Assembly: GCF_049532895.1 (NCBI RefSeq)
Contig: NZ_CP064031.1
Coordinates: 3,472,001-3,536,000 of the forward strand
Source: Dyella_B acidisoli
GTDB taxonomy: Bacteria > Pseudomonadota > Gammaproteobacteria > Xanthomonadales > Rhodanobacteraceae
Length of the DNA: 64,000 nt
Reading direction: 5' to 3'
In this document: positions 18,837 to 27,061 of the stretch, in pieces
Position numbering within the stretch: the first letter of the stretch is position 1
Layout of the letters: every line of letters starts with the position of its first letter
Notes under the pieces: model-generated
The model's input: the letters and a program-made list of their open reading frames with translations, nothing else
Databases searched by the model: none
What the model was told of the DNA's origin: nothing
Position numbers and translations under genes: made by a program

Positions 18837-19766
18837 CTATGAATCAGTGCTCTTTTTGCCCCGATTTTGGGCAGTCCGTGGCGCCTGCTCGACCACATCC
18901 GGCCCCGCTCCGACGGCGACTTGGACGGAGGCGTTCGGGATCTCACTCGCAAGGCTGGCGATGGTCACCTTTTCTCGCTTTGCTTTTTCGAAAAGTTCGT
19001 AGAGCTGCTCTCCGCTGATGGTCGTCCCTTCATCCGCAACGATCAGGGTATCGAAACTTATGGCTTCACCGCCGTCGTCGTTTTCCTTCTTGGCGTTGAT
19101 CAACGCCTCCAGCGTAGACTCGTTGATCACGTCACTCATTCCCCACCCAAAGGGAAACTGATGACGAATCTTGTCCGGCAAGCGGCGTTTTGCCTCGAAG
19201 CGAGCAATGTCCTGGATGGAGAAGCGCAAGTGATAATCGTTGAAGTCGATGAAGGGCCTACCATCCAGACGCATCTGTAAGTGATAGTGGGGAAAATTCG
19301 CGTTTTGAGAGTGCTCGTGCCCACGAAAGTCCGTCTCCCCGCAGGACAAGGACCATTCGAGGTTCTTATATCGGATCGTCAGCTCAACGAGCTTACCGCC
19401 TGTTCCTTCTTCAGATAGGTCATTGATGTTGGTAGCAAACGCTTGTTGATTCGCCACCCAACGCAAGTAGCTTTGAAGCTGAAAAAAGTCATAGTGGTTG
19501 GCGACTTCGACAATGTGCTTTTTCTTGAAGCCCTTGGGCTTCAGCAGCCAGTGCAAGCACGGTCGTTGCGTGCTGAATGAAGCGATAGGGTGATGGCACA
19601 AATAGCAGTCACCTTCGTTAAACGCGCGGACAAACTCAGCATATTCCGCCTCTGTCTTTGCGATGATTTCCTCGTGCCGTGCCCGCGCTTCAGCGTCGTT
19701 CATTTGTTCGAAACGGGCAACATAGTCATCGATGCGTTGTTGGTCGCCTGCTGAAATATTGATCAT
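18837..19766 (-). CDS. hypothetical protein with CxxC and HIT-like histidine motif
   Basis: A 309-residue protein. Residues near 53-70 read CYLCHHPIASFSTQRPC, a possible zinc site of the kind found at the start of HIT-family proteins. Further on HSQNANFPHYHLQMRLDGR has the spaced histidines of a HIT-like nucleotide-binding loop. The C-terminus is acidic and Ser/Thr-rich and ends in a basic tail. I cannot assign a family; a divergent HIT-superfamily hydrolase is a possibility. It lies upstream of the other two island genes in the same orientation, 112 bp before 18724. Confidence 0.6.
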   Translation of the reverse strand: MINISAGDQQRIDDYVARFEQMNDAEARARHEEIIAKTEAEYAEFVRAFNEGDCYLCHHPIASFSTQRPCLHWLLKPKGFKKKHIVEVANHYDFFQLQSYLRWVANQQAFATNINDLSEEGTGGKLVELTIRYKNLEWSLSCGETDFRGHEHSQNANFPHYHLQMRLDGRPFIDFNDYHLRFSIQDIARFEAKRRLPDKIRHQFPFGWGMSDVINESTLEALINAKKENDDGGEAISFDTLIVADEGTTISGEQLYELFEKAKREKVTIASLASEIPNASVQVAVGAGPDVVEQAPRTAQNRGKKSTDS

Positions 19767-19816
19767 GACTGTTCCTTCGCGACCGTGACGACGGCTGTGC
19801 TGACATGATCTTTCAC

Positions 19817-20069
19817 GTACACACTTTGGTTGTCAAAGGGTGTACTTAGGCGAAAAGTAGCGCGTCGTAACTGGCTGTTTTATATAGACGTGTACATACT
19901 TTGCCATCCAGCGACGAGCAAAGTACGTACGTTAGGCCGCCCTATGGCACATACTTTGGTTTCCAAAAGTGCACAGACTTTGCTGTCATGCCCATTTGGG
20001 CACAACACCAATGTATGTACCGGTTGTACAAACATTGGTGTCAGAGTGGCTGTACAAACAATGGTGTTT
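19817..20069. repeat. cluster 1 of an 18-bp repeat unit (consensus GYACAnACTTTGGTKTCC)
   Basis: Eight units were aligned by eye. Forward units start at 19817 (GTACACACTTTGGTTGTC), 19892 (GTACATACTTTGCCATCC), 19947 (GCACATACTTTGGTTTCC), 19971 (GCACAGACTTTGCTGTCA), 20026 (GTACAAACATTGGTGTCA) and 20052 (GTACAAACAATGGTGTTT). Reverse units are at 19913-19930 and 20003-20020. Two forward/reverse pairs face each other, one around the perfect palindrome TGCCCATTTGGGCA at 19989-20002. The region has no gene. Confidence 0.8.
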
Positions 20070-20103
20070 GCAGGGCAACAACTGTGCAAAGCACCATCTC
20101 ACC

Positions 20104-20364
20104 CTAACCATGCTCCATCTTAAAGCCCATCTTTTCATTGAATAACTTTGAAAGGTCTTGCCGCTTCGCTTCGGAAGGCGCACATCTTATTGTCAAGTCA
20201 GCTTCATATAGTGCTTTTTCCCGATCACCCAAGGCATGTAGCGAAAGGGCTCTCACATGGCGAAGTAGCCATTCTAGAGATACACCATCTTTAAGAGATG
20301 GCTCGACAGCTTCTAACGCCGCCGCAGCATCGCCTTGCGTTCCATGACCTGGTGCGCACGCCAT
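20104..20364 (-). pseudogene. possible remnant of a TPR-type protein
   Basis: An 86-codon reading frame with helical, TPR-like sequence (LLRHVRALSLHALGDREKALYEADLTI). It is very short, begins without a clear ribosome site and lies between a repeat cluster and a stranded terminator. I read it as the C-terminal remnant of a larger gene, with low confidence. Confidence 0.3.
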
Positions 20365-20424
20365 GACGTGCTTATCTGCAGTGTGGAAGCGGCCCCATAC
20401 CGGCTAGAAGAAGTGAACGGCTGG

Positions 20425-20460
20425 TCAGGATGCGCGTTGTGCGCATCCTGATCTTTCTTA
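20425..20460 (+). terminator. rho-independent terminator without an upstream gene
   Basis: An 11-bp perfect stem TCAGGATGCGC / GCGCATCCTGA with a 5-base loop, followed by TCTTTCTT on the plus strand. No plus-strand gene precedes it, so it is probably left over from a deleted gene. Confidence 0.6.
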
Positions 20461-20526
20461 TGAGCAACGCTTCCACAAAAATTGCTTGAACGTTTGAATC
20501 CCGAGTCAGTGCCGACTCTGACTCGT

Positions 20527-21984
20527 TCAAGCGCGAGCCGGATGCGTTTGACCGGGGCTTTCAACCGGTGTTTTGTGCGGAACGAAAGCCAATACCAGCC
20601 ATGCCATCAGCGCGATCAAGTCCAACCATGCCAACCAATCTCCCCATTGCGCGTAGAGCGTGTGCGTTTCGTGCAGCGGAAGATCGCCCACCAATTCGGC
20701 ATCGGCGCCTTCGCTGGAAGCCTCCGCCACGACACGACCGCGGTCGTCGCTGAGCGTGAGCCGGCCGGCATGCGCGGCGCGCGCGACGGCGAAGCCGCTT
20801 TCCACGCCGCGCATGATCGCAATGCGACTGTGTAGCCAGCCGTCCACGGTAAAATCCGAAGCAGGCACCAGCAACAGTTGCGCGCGGCGCGTGGCATAAG
20901 CGTCGCCCATGTCATGGAAATCCATGTCCTTGCAGATCGCCAATCCGATGCGCGGGTCGCCTTGAAGCATGGTGTAGTTGTCGCCCGGTATAAAGGGATC
21001 CATGCCGGGGAGCAAATGGTGTTTGATGTAGGTGGCCGGCGACGTGGCGCCGGGTTGAAACACCATCAGTATGTTGCGATGTCCGTGCGGATCGCCGTGG
21101 AAGTCAACGCCGGAACCTACGATCAGATCGCGCTGTTTCGCCAGTCGAGAAAATGCGGGAATGCTCGTATCTGCGGTGGCGAATGTCCCCTCTGGAGCCA
21201 GCACGATATGTGCGCCGTCGTTGGCGAGACGACCGAATGCTTCCATGTAACGTGCTTCGAGCGCTTGCCCCTTCGGCTCGCTCAATGCAGCGTCGGTCGG
21301 CTTTTGCAGCGATACCAGGCCAATGCGCATCGTTCCTGTCGCCGGAGCCTGAAGTCGCCAGCCGCCATACGCCACAGTGCCGGTCACCAACATAGCTGTA
21401 AGCACGGCCACCGTAACACGACTACGTTTGGAAGCGCGCGGCGTCGCCTGCAACGCGATGGCCGTGGGCACTAGCAGCAACAGAAAACCAATGCCCCAAA
21501 TGCCAGTTATCGCCGCAATTTGAATGACGGCCAGCGCATCCATTTGTGTGTAGCTGATATTGGAAAACGTGGCGTGCGGCGAAAGCAGATTAGTGACGTA
21601 TTCGATGGCGACCCACATCGTCGGCACCGACAGTGCGGCGGCCAGCGTATGACCGCGCAGCAGCAATCGCCGATACAGCGGCACGCACAGCATCAACATG
21701 ACGCCCGATGCGCTAATCGCATACATATCGAAAAGCCAAGGCAGGCCGATATACGTGTGGAGATAAGTCCAGACACTAAACGAGCCTGCGGTATACGCGA
21801 CAAAAGCCGACAAAGCGGCCGAGCGCGCTTGAACCCGTGGCGCGAGCCATAGCACGGGCAACGGTGCGAGCCATGTCAGCCACCACCGCGGATGTATACC
21901 GCTACCGAACCACCAGCACAGCGCGGAGAGAGCGGTCGCTGCAAACCAAGTCTGCAGCGCGGAATAATCATGCTTTGATGCCAT
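20527..21984 (-). CDS. apolipoprotein N-acyltransferase-like membrane amidase (Lnt paralogue)
   Basis: A 485-residue protein with about seven membrane segments in the first 210 residues. A carbon-nitrogen hydrolase domain follows and carries the nitrilase triad: Glu265 (LAPEGTF), Lys321 (TYIKHHLLPG) and Cys351 (LAICKDMDF). A final membrane helix is near 455-470. The layout is that of Lnt, which transfers an acyl chain to the N-terminus of lipoproteins in the inner membrane. The Cys context differs from housekeeping Lnt, and the gene lies in accessory DNA beside its own TetR regulator, so it is more likely an inducible paralogue than the essential enzyme. Its ATG overlaps the tetR 3' end by 17 bp. 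Confidence 0.8.
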   Translation of the reverse strand: MASKHDYSALQTWFAATALSALCWWFGSGIHPRWWLTWLAPLPVLWLAPRVQARSAALSAFVAYTAGSFSVWTYLHTYIGLPWLFDMYAISASGVMLMLCVPLYRRLLLRGHTLAAALSVPTMWVAIEYVTNLLSPHATFSNISYTQMDALAVIQIAAITGIWGIGFLLLLVPTAIALQATPRASKRSRVTVAVLTAMLVTGTVAYGGWRLQAPATGTMRIGLVSLQKPTDAALSEPKGQALEARYMEAFGRLANDGAHIVLAPEGTFATADTSIPAFSRLAKQRDLIVGSGVDFHGDPHGHRNILMVFQPGATSPATYIKHHLLPGMDPFIPGDNYTMLQGDPRIGLAICKDMDFHDMGDAYATRRAQLLLVPASDFTVDGWLHSRIAIMRGVESGFAVARAAHAGRLTLSDDRGRVVAEASSEGADAELVGDLPLHETHTLYAQWGDWLAWLDLIALMAWLVLAFVPHKTPVESPGQTHPARA

Positions 21985-22549
21985 CGAGCAACCTCCTCAA
22001 GGATTGCAAGTAGAAGGCGCGAAACTGCGCCTCGTCATAGCTGAAGCGTCCGGCGCGATAGAGCGCGATCAAGCCGTGCTGATGCGCCCAGATCGTCATC
22101 GTGACGTCGTGCGGATCGTCTTGCTTCAACAAGCCTTGGGCCATGCCTTCGATCACGGCATCAAGTGCGACATTGAAGGTGGGCGAAAGGCGCGCATGAA
22201 AATCTTCCGGATAACGCCGCGCATCGTCGCGACGCACCGAAAAGGCGTGATCGAATAAATGCGGATGCGTCAGCGCATAATCCAAATAGGGTTCCATTAA
22301 CGCGGTCAGCCGCTTTAGCACGTCCCGGCTTCGCGCGCGTGATTTCCATTCGTGCGCGACGCTTTGGAAGCTGTCGTCGGAGAGCTTTTTCAGCAGTGCG
22401 TCCCGATTTGGAAAATGGCGATAGATCGCCATGGGCGTAATGCCCACCGCATCGGCGACCCGGCGCATGGTCACCGCTTCGGCGCCTTCGCGTTCAAACA
22501 GCGCGCGCGCGGCCTTGAGAATCTTTTCGGGGGTCGTCAGGCGGGTCAT
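21968..22549 (-). CDS. TetR family transcriptional regulator
   Basis: A 193-residue TetR-type repressor. The DNA-binding domain spans about 1-50 (TPEKILKAARALFEREG, VTMRRVADAVGITPMAIYRHFPNRDALL). The remainder is a helical ligand domain. The ATG at 22549 was chosen over a TTG further upstream because the protein then starts at the usual TetR N-terminus and the ATG lies within a perfect palindrome. It is co-transcribed with the Lnt-like gene. Autoregulation through the overlapping palindrome is likely. Confidence 0.88.
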   Translation of the reverse strand: MTRLTTPEKILKAARALFEREGAEAVTMRRVADAVGITPMAIYRHFPNRDALLKKLSDDSFQSVAHEWKSRARSRDVLKRLTALMEPYLDYALTHPHLFDHAFSVRRDDARRYPEDFHARLSPTFNVALDAVIEGMAQGLLKQDDPHDVTMTIWAHQHGLIALYRAGRFSYDEAQFRAFYLQSLRRLLDGIKA

Positions 22550-22567
22550 GTATACACTGTATACATG
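22547..22567. promoter_or_regulatory. perfect palindrome over the tetR start, probable TetR operator
   Basis: Arms CATGTATACA and TGTATACATG surround a central C, a fully symmetric 21-bp site. It includes the tetR start codon itself, so binding would block translation initiation as well as transcription of tetR and the Lnt-like gene. Confidence 0.65.
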
Positions 22568-22804
22568 ATGACCGCGACGCGGCAATGCTTACTAATGGGC
22601 TAGTCGGGTCGTGTCACAAAGCGACCGCCGAGGAAAAACGGGCCGCGACTTTGGAGGCAGCTTGTTGGCCGCTAGAGGTGGTTTTTTGTTCGCTCGGGCG
22701 CTCCAGGCCAGGTGCGCACCGAATCGGTAGATGCGTGAAGGTATGTTTTGAGCATCATCCAAGATGCGCTTTGGGTCGAAGATGGACGGTTCTTAAGGCT
22801 TCCA

Positions 22805-22921
22805 GCACATACTTTGGTTGCCAAAAGATTCGTATGTGCATAAATCGAGTACGCCTAAGTCATTGTTTGAGTTGTACCTGCACACACTTTGGTTTCCACA
22901 GTTGTACAAACATTGGTGTCA
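22805..22921. repeat. cluster 2 of the 18-bp repeat unit
   Basis: Forward units are at 22805-22822 (GCACATACTTTGGTTGCC), 22880-22897 (GCACACACTTTGGTTTCC) and 22904-22921 (GTACAAACATTGGTGTCA). The last is identical to the cluster 1 unit at 20026. GCACATAC at 22805 and GTATGTGC at 22832-22839 form an inverted pair. The 480-bp interval 22603-23084 has no other recognisable feature. Confidence 0.78.
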
Positions 22922-23084
22922 GCGGGAGTGTGCGAGCTGTATCGCCGCTTAGAAAGCGCCCCTCCAATACCGCTCGCCCCCGTTTTTCGACCGCTCACCC
23001 CATCCAGCTGACACCGGTCACAAAACGTACGCGCGAGCAAGGGCGATCACACAAGCTCTGTGCTTTCCACCACCGAGTTCCGCC

Positions 23085-23582
23085 ATGACCGCCAATCGAT
23101 ACACCCTGCTCAGCACCTTCGTCGCCGCTCTGCTAGCTTGTTCGGGCATGCTTGTTCATGCTCAGCAAGCCGGGGCCGCCGATGTGGACGAGACCCAGCA
23201 CACCGAAGCCGCTGTCATGGCGGTCGACCAGCACTGGAGCATCGCCGAAATGACCGGTGATAGCGCGTGGCTGGCAAACATGCTCATGCCCGACTATCGC
23301 ACGGTGAGCAACGATGGCATCGCGCATGACAAACAGGCGCTGCTTACCAGCATGGCCAAGCGCAAGAGCATCACGGTCAGCGAAGCCCAGCTCAAGATCG
23401 CCGACTATCTAAAGGAACACCACACCGGCAGCAACGTGACGATCCATGGCGACACCGCCGTCGTGTCCTTCTACGACACGACGCTAGGTCCACAAAAAGG
23501 CATGTCATCGGCGGACGTGTTCGTTTACGAAGATGGACATTGGCACGCCCTGTACTCGCAGCACACGGGTCTGCATGGCTGA
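23085..23582 (+). CDS. exported DUF4440/SnoaL-like protein
   Basis: A 165-residue secreted protein. The signal peptide (TLLSTFVAALLACSGMLVHAQQ) is followed by an NTF2-like fold of the DUF4440 type: AVMAVDQHWSIAEMTGDSAWLANMLMPDYRTVSNDG, then HGDTAVVSFYDTT and DGHWHALYSQHTG. Members of this fold are small ligand-binding or ketosteroid-isomerase-like proteins, and catalysis cannot be claimed. It stands alone, with the repeat cluster upstream. Confidence 0.8.
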   Translation: MTANRYTLLSTFVAALLACSGMLVHAQQAGAADVDETQHTEAAVMAVDQHWSIAEMTGDSAWLANMLMPDYRTVSNDGIAHDKQALLTSMAKRKSITVSEAQLKIADYLKEHHTGSNVTIHGDTAVVSFYDTTLGPQKGMSSADVFVYEDGHWHALYSQHTGLHG

Positions 23583-23995
23583 TGAGCTTGCCCCTCCCCG
23601 GCAGCGGGGAGGCGGCGCATCAATGCTGGTCGAGGCTACGATCGCGTTTCATCGAAACGCGTGACCCCAATGCCTCGCGTAAGTCCCGCTTGGAGCACCT
23701 TTTGGCATTTGAGCTTCGATCGCGCACGGGAACAAGCTGCATTGGAAATGCGATCGTCTGCCGCACCCATTTCGTAGCAGCAAATACCAGGATGTTGAAA
23801 CCGTGGAAATTTTCAAAAATTGCTATTTAAGCTAGAGCGGCGCATGATGAATCGAAGTTAGGGCATATCGAGCCCGACCTCTCATCTGCGATCGCGCGCT
23901 ATCGCCTATGAGTCTTACCCTGCTCCTTACTATGCGGGGATCCTCTCCAGTGCCGTCGCGCACTTTCGCGACTGTCTTTTTTAGATAGGTCGATC
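23583..23995. other. gene-free interval
   Basis: About 410 bp without a credible gene. Short reading frames here lack ribosome sites and coding character. No repeats beyond low-complexity stretches were noticed. Confidence 0.5.
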
Positions 23996-24190
23996 ATGCC
24001 CCGTAATATTAAGCCGCTCTCAGCGGCGCAGATTCATAGTGTCTATGCATCCGACGTGAAACCCAAGAATGGGGTGGCTGATACAGAAGCAGTTCGATAT
24101 TCGAAGACTTCTGCCTATATGCGCGAACCGGCGCCTTCAGGACGTTCGCCGCTACGCCCTGATCTGTTGAACAAAAAGAAAAGGTATTGA
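23996..24190 (+). CDS. small basic protein, member 1 of a 64-residue paralogous pair
   Basis: A 64-residue protein beginning MPRNIKPLSAAQIHSVYASD and ending KKKRY. It aligns without gaps to the protein at 27062-27256 (64 residues) with about 32 identities. The shared core is AQIHSVY-S-V-P-N, followed by RYSKTS, a Pro-rich stretch and a KKKR tail. The 5' flanks are also similar (TAGGTCGATC before this ATG, AGAGGCCGATC before the other). Conservation of the reading frame between two diverged copies is good evidence that both are translated. The function is unknown. The basic tail could bind nucleic acid or membranes. Confidence 0.65.
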   Translation: MPRNIKPLSAAQIHSVYASDVKPKNGVADTEAVRYSKTSAYMREPAPSGRSPLRPDLLNKKKRY

Positions 24191-24381
24191 AGGCTGGCCG
24201 TTCAATGGGACTTTCATTCCCTGTAGATGTTCAAAGCTTTATGGACCAATGCAAGATGGGTGACCTAAGTATGTTGGTCACGGTAAGCATCGATCTTTCC
24301 ACATACTTTCTGGCGGAGTAGCACCGTTTTAGTTTCAATAAAGGACTATGCAGAGCGGTCAACTACCCAAGGGCAACAGCC

Positions 24382-24603
24382 ATGGCAATCGTCTCTGGCA
24401 AGACAAAGAATGGATTTACGTATGAAGGCGACTACCGACACGCAAGCTCCGATCGCGTCACATGGACAGCCACCTATAGGCTCAGCGGTCATTTCTATGG
24501 GATGCGGCATGGCCGAATCAACGAGCTTACGGGCGCGTCTGTAGCAGAGGTTGACGATGCCGTTAAGGATGACATCGAATCGACCTGGACACAGCCCACT
24601 TAG
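24382..24603 (+). CDS. small hypothetical protein
   Basis: A 73-residue frame starting MAIVSGKTKNGFTYEGDYRH, with alternating beta-like residues (TWTATYRLSGHFYG) and an acidic helix at the end. AAGGGC lies near the expected ribosome-site distance. I do not recognise the family. Confidence 0.45.
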   Translation: MAIVSGKTKNGFTYEGDYRHASSDRVTWTATYRLSGHFYGMRHGRINELTGASVAEVDDAVKDDIESTWTQPT

Positions 24604-24837
24604 ATCTGAATGACGGCTCTAGCTGTTCGTCGAAAAACAGCCCCATTTCAGCGTTAGTCTTCCGGCGATCCAGCGAAAGTTGCAGGTACAGCTTTATCAA
24701 ATTGAGATAGCAAGCAAATCTCTGGCGTAACACCATAAAAATAACATTTGATATCGAGCAAAGGAGTACGGTGACAGTGGTATTTAGTCATTGCCCACCC
24801 TAGTAGCGTGCACGGATGCACGTGGTGCATCAGTGTC

Positions 24838-25047
24838 ATGCATACTCATCAACTCGGCGGTTTGACGTGTGGGCAGTGGACACTGCTGAGAGAAATTGCA
24901 CGAAACTGCCCGTTGTCACTAAGCACCATAAGCTGCTTTGTCGACCTCCGCCACCTCGTCGAAAATGACTTCGTCACGGTGAAGCGCACCAGGGTATTTG
25001 CAACACGCTCTGGCATAGAGGCTCTTTGGTATCACCACCTCCACTAA
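24838..25047 (+). CDS. possible small winged-helix protein
   Basis: About 69 codons from ATG 24838 (a start at 24808 is also possible). The pattern QWTLLREIARNCPLS, then ISCFVDLRHLVENDFVTVKR and VFATRSGIEAL, resembles a winged-helix domain in which the last helix and wing follow a degraded first helix. It may be a fragment. Confidence 0.35.
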   Translation: MHTHQLGGLTCGQWTLLREIARNCPLSLSTISCFVDLRHLVENDFVTVKRTRVFATRSGIEALWYHHLH

Positions 25048-25251
25048 TCCAGCAGTCATAGCGGGTCTCGTTGCTTGATCTCTTGCTGCAGCGATGTTCC
25101 GACTTCGCCGAATGCGTAGTTACGTATCGCGACAAGACGGTCAAAGATCGCCTGATCGCGCCATGCCCTCCCCCTGGGCTCGATCGCCAGTCGTTCGCCA
25201 ATGAGTTTGATGACTGGCTGACTGGCTGTCAGAACGTTTCGAGCAGAAATG

Positions 25252-25280
25252 AAAAAGCCCGGCTCAAGGCCGGGCTTTTT
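25252..25280. terminator. bidirectional rho-independent terminator after csp
   Basis: AAAAAGCCCGGC and GCCGGGCTTTTT form a long stem with flanking A and T tracts. It lies 18 bp after the csp stop and can terminate from either side. Confidence 0.85.
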
Positions 25281-25297
25281 CCATACACCGAATGAAC

Positions 25298-25510
25298 TCA
25301 GATTATTTGCACTTGGTCGGCCTGCAGGCCTTTTTGACCTTGAGTCACGGTGAAGGACACCTTTTGACCTTCCTGGAGGCTCTTGAAGCCTGAGGATTGA
25401 ATCGCGCGGAAGTGAACGAACACGTCGTCGCCACCCTTATCACGACTGATGAAGCCAAAGCCTTTGGCATCGTTGAACCACTTCACAGTACCGGTTTCAG
25501 CTTGGGACAT
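25298..25510 (-). CDS. cold-shock domain protein (CspA family)
   Basis: A 70-residue single CSD. It has TGTVKWFNDAKGFGFISRD (RNP1 KGFGFI) and DVFVHFRAI (RNP2 VFVHF), then GQKVSFTVTQGQKG. It is an RNA chaperone binding single-stranded nucleic acid in the cytosol. AAGGAG precedes the ATG. The roughly 200 bp upstream contain no gene and could be the long structured leader typical of csp mRNAs. A strong terminator follows. Confidence 0.95.
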   Translation of the reverse strand: MSQAETGTVKWFNDAKGFGFISRDKGGDDVFVHFRAIQSSGFKSLQEGQKVSFTVTQGQKGLQADQVQII

Positions 25511-25753
25511 TGTATTTCTCCTTGGAGCAGATGAAGCCGCGTCGCGGCAAAAAGCTGGTTACAAGGAGGAAGCGGGTGCAACGGTGTAGTGAAACTTCTA
25601 TCTACAGCATCGGGCCACAATTCACGGTGACCCTTGGAACTCAGCTCGCCCACAGTAAAGGTCATTGTTCAAAAAAGCAAATGAAATCTGCTTTCTGTTC
25701 AGATTGGCACACGGCGCCGACTACTTTTATCGAAAAAAAGCCCCGCGGACCGA

Positions 25754-26293
25754 TCAGTGGCGAGATACATAACCCAACACAAATCTTTCAGCTGTCATCC
25801 ACTGACCATCTTCGAATGCCATGAGTGACAACTCACTACACACGGTAGTTAATACACCGCGCTGCTTAATCCGTTGTTCTAAAGTCGCGCCTAGCGCTGC
25901 TGCTTGATGGGGTAGCAACCCTTTCGCTATGGACACCTGAGGCGCGAATGGCCGCGCCTCTGAACGATCAGGTGGAAAGAGTTTCGATACCCGTGTTTCC
26001 AACCTGGAGATGGGGCCCGTCGGCTCCGGCGCCAAATAGACCATGCTGTGAAAATAGCCAACACGCGCCAGTGCGATTTCAAAAGGTGCCGTGAACGTGC
26101 AGACCGAGGCGAGAAATTGCAGATTTTCTTCAGCCCCTGCGCCAGGTGGAGGCCAGTTGGAGCCAATAGCAATATGCGCTCCGAACGAGTGCCCTGACGA
26201 CGCCTTGTAGCGATTGCTTAAGTCACCGAACAGCAAGTCGACTTCTGGAAGACGAAGCGCCAGTAAATTACGAGCGGCAGGAAGACTATGCAT
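25754..26293 (-). CDS. 2H phosphoesterase-like protein (2'-5' RNA ligase superfamily), degenerate motifs
   Basis: A 179-residue protein with the duplicated beta-alpha pattern of LigT/2H proteins. The first motif region is SFGAHIAIGS and the second is APQVSIAKGLLPHQAAALGATLEQRI. 2H enzymes need two HxT/S motifs; here the first is H-I-A and the second Q-V-S, so catalysis is doubtful. It could act as a binding protein, or the family call could be wrong. An alternative start at 26356 adds 21 residues. It lies downstream of two tiny co-oriented genes. Confidence 0.5.
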   Translation of the reverse strand: MHSLPAARNLLALRLPEVDLLFGDLSNRYKASSGHSFGAHIAIGSNWPPPGAGAEENLQFLASVCTFTAPFEIALARVGYFHSMVYLAPEPTGPISRLETRVSKLFPPDRSEARPFAPQVSIAKGLLPHQAAALGATLEQRIKQRGVLTTVCSELSLMAFEDGQWMTAERFVLGYVSRH

Positions 26294-26467
26294 GATGGCT
26301 TCCGGTGGAGATCCGACTGGCAGGTGTCTGCTCCACGTATTCCGTGCCGTGGGCATGTGAGTATGGCTTGAGTCAATGAAGTCGCGATGGATGAATCATC
26401 ATCCCGCAGCTTCAATTCACCGATGCCCGAGGATCCAAGCCATCGCAGCAGACTTCGAAGAAATGCG

Positions 26468-26671
26468 CTAAAGCGTCGCCGACGCAAACTTGACACCCAA
26501 CGTCGTGAGTTTCCATCGCCCGCTCTCGCGCACAACAATGCCTTTCTGTTGTAACCCGAACATTCGGGCTACCGTCATGTTTTCGCGATCCCAACTGGTG
26601 AGTGCGTGTCTCATGAGCGAACGCACAACGCGACGCTCCATAGACGTTAGATCTGAGCCATCTATAGCCAT
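26468..26671 (-). CDS. small winged-helix-like protein
   Basis: A 67-residue protein beginning MAIDGSDLTSMERRVVRSLM. Helix-turn-strand pattern: ENMTVARMFGLQQKGIVVRESGRWKLTTLGVKFA, where the last part looks like a wing. AGGA lies just before the ATG. It starts 14 bp after the preceding small gene ends. Probably a DNA-binding accessory protein, unassigned. Confidence 0.5.
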   Translation of the reverse strand: MAIDGSDLTSMERRVVRSLMRHALTSWDRENMTVARMFGLQQKGIVVRESGRWKLTTLGVKFASATL

Positions 26672-26685
26672 GTCCTGCTCTTGCC

Positions 26686-26871
26686 CTACGCACCTTGTTC
26701 GGGAGTCTTAACAATCGTCAGGATGGGTGGCACGTCGCCGGGCGCCCGAGACGGTTCAACAAGGACCGCTTCACTACGCAAGGGAGGCACAAGGTGCAAT
26801 CTCGGGACAAGCCGAACGATTTCCGCAGAGCCGCCGCGCGTGCGCCCATCATTGGAGTCTTTGGTTTTCAT
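26686..26871 (-). CDS. small hypothetical protein
   Basis: A 61-residue frame, MKTKDSNDGRTRGG then hydrophobic Val/Leu/Pro-rich sequence (IVRLVPRLHLVPPLRSE). It is tightly spaced to the winged-helix-like gene. The opposite strand is also open here, so the coding strand is uncertain. Confidence 0.35.
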   Translation of the reverse strand: MKTKDSNDGRTRGGSAEIVRLVPRLHLVPPLRSEAVLVEPSRAPGDVPPILTIVKTPEQGA

Positions 26872-27061
26872 GACTGTATCCAGGAACGAGTTGACGAGAT
26901 GTCAGCTTCACAGACAAAGAATCGGCTGAGCTTTGTGAGTTTGCATACGCATACGATCGCGTGAGCAAAATGCGATGCTTCGAGGTGCATCCAACATCGC
27001 AACCGCCTGTGCACGGTGCATGCGCATGAAGGAGAGGCGCACCGTCTTTAGGCTAAATAGA

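Noticed and set aside
19817..20069. CRISPR array
   Set aside because: Units are 18 bp, diverged, in both orientations and at irregular spacing, with no cas genes.
25071..25295. A 74-codon plus-strand frame after the small winged-helix-like gene
   Set aside because: Its 3' end runs through the csp terminator hairpin, and the opposite strand is equally open; no supporting motif.
26695..26964. An 89-codon plus-strand frame opposite the small gene at 26686-26871
   Set aside because: Sequence is Arg/Gln-rich noise, while the opposite frame is tightly spaced to its neighbour; the minus strand was preferred, at low confidence.
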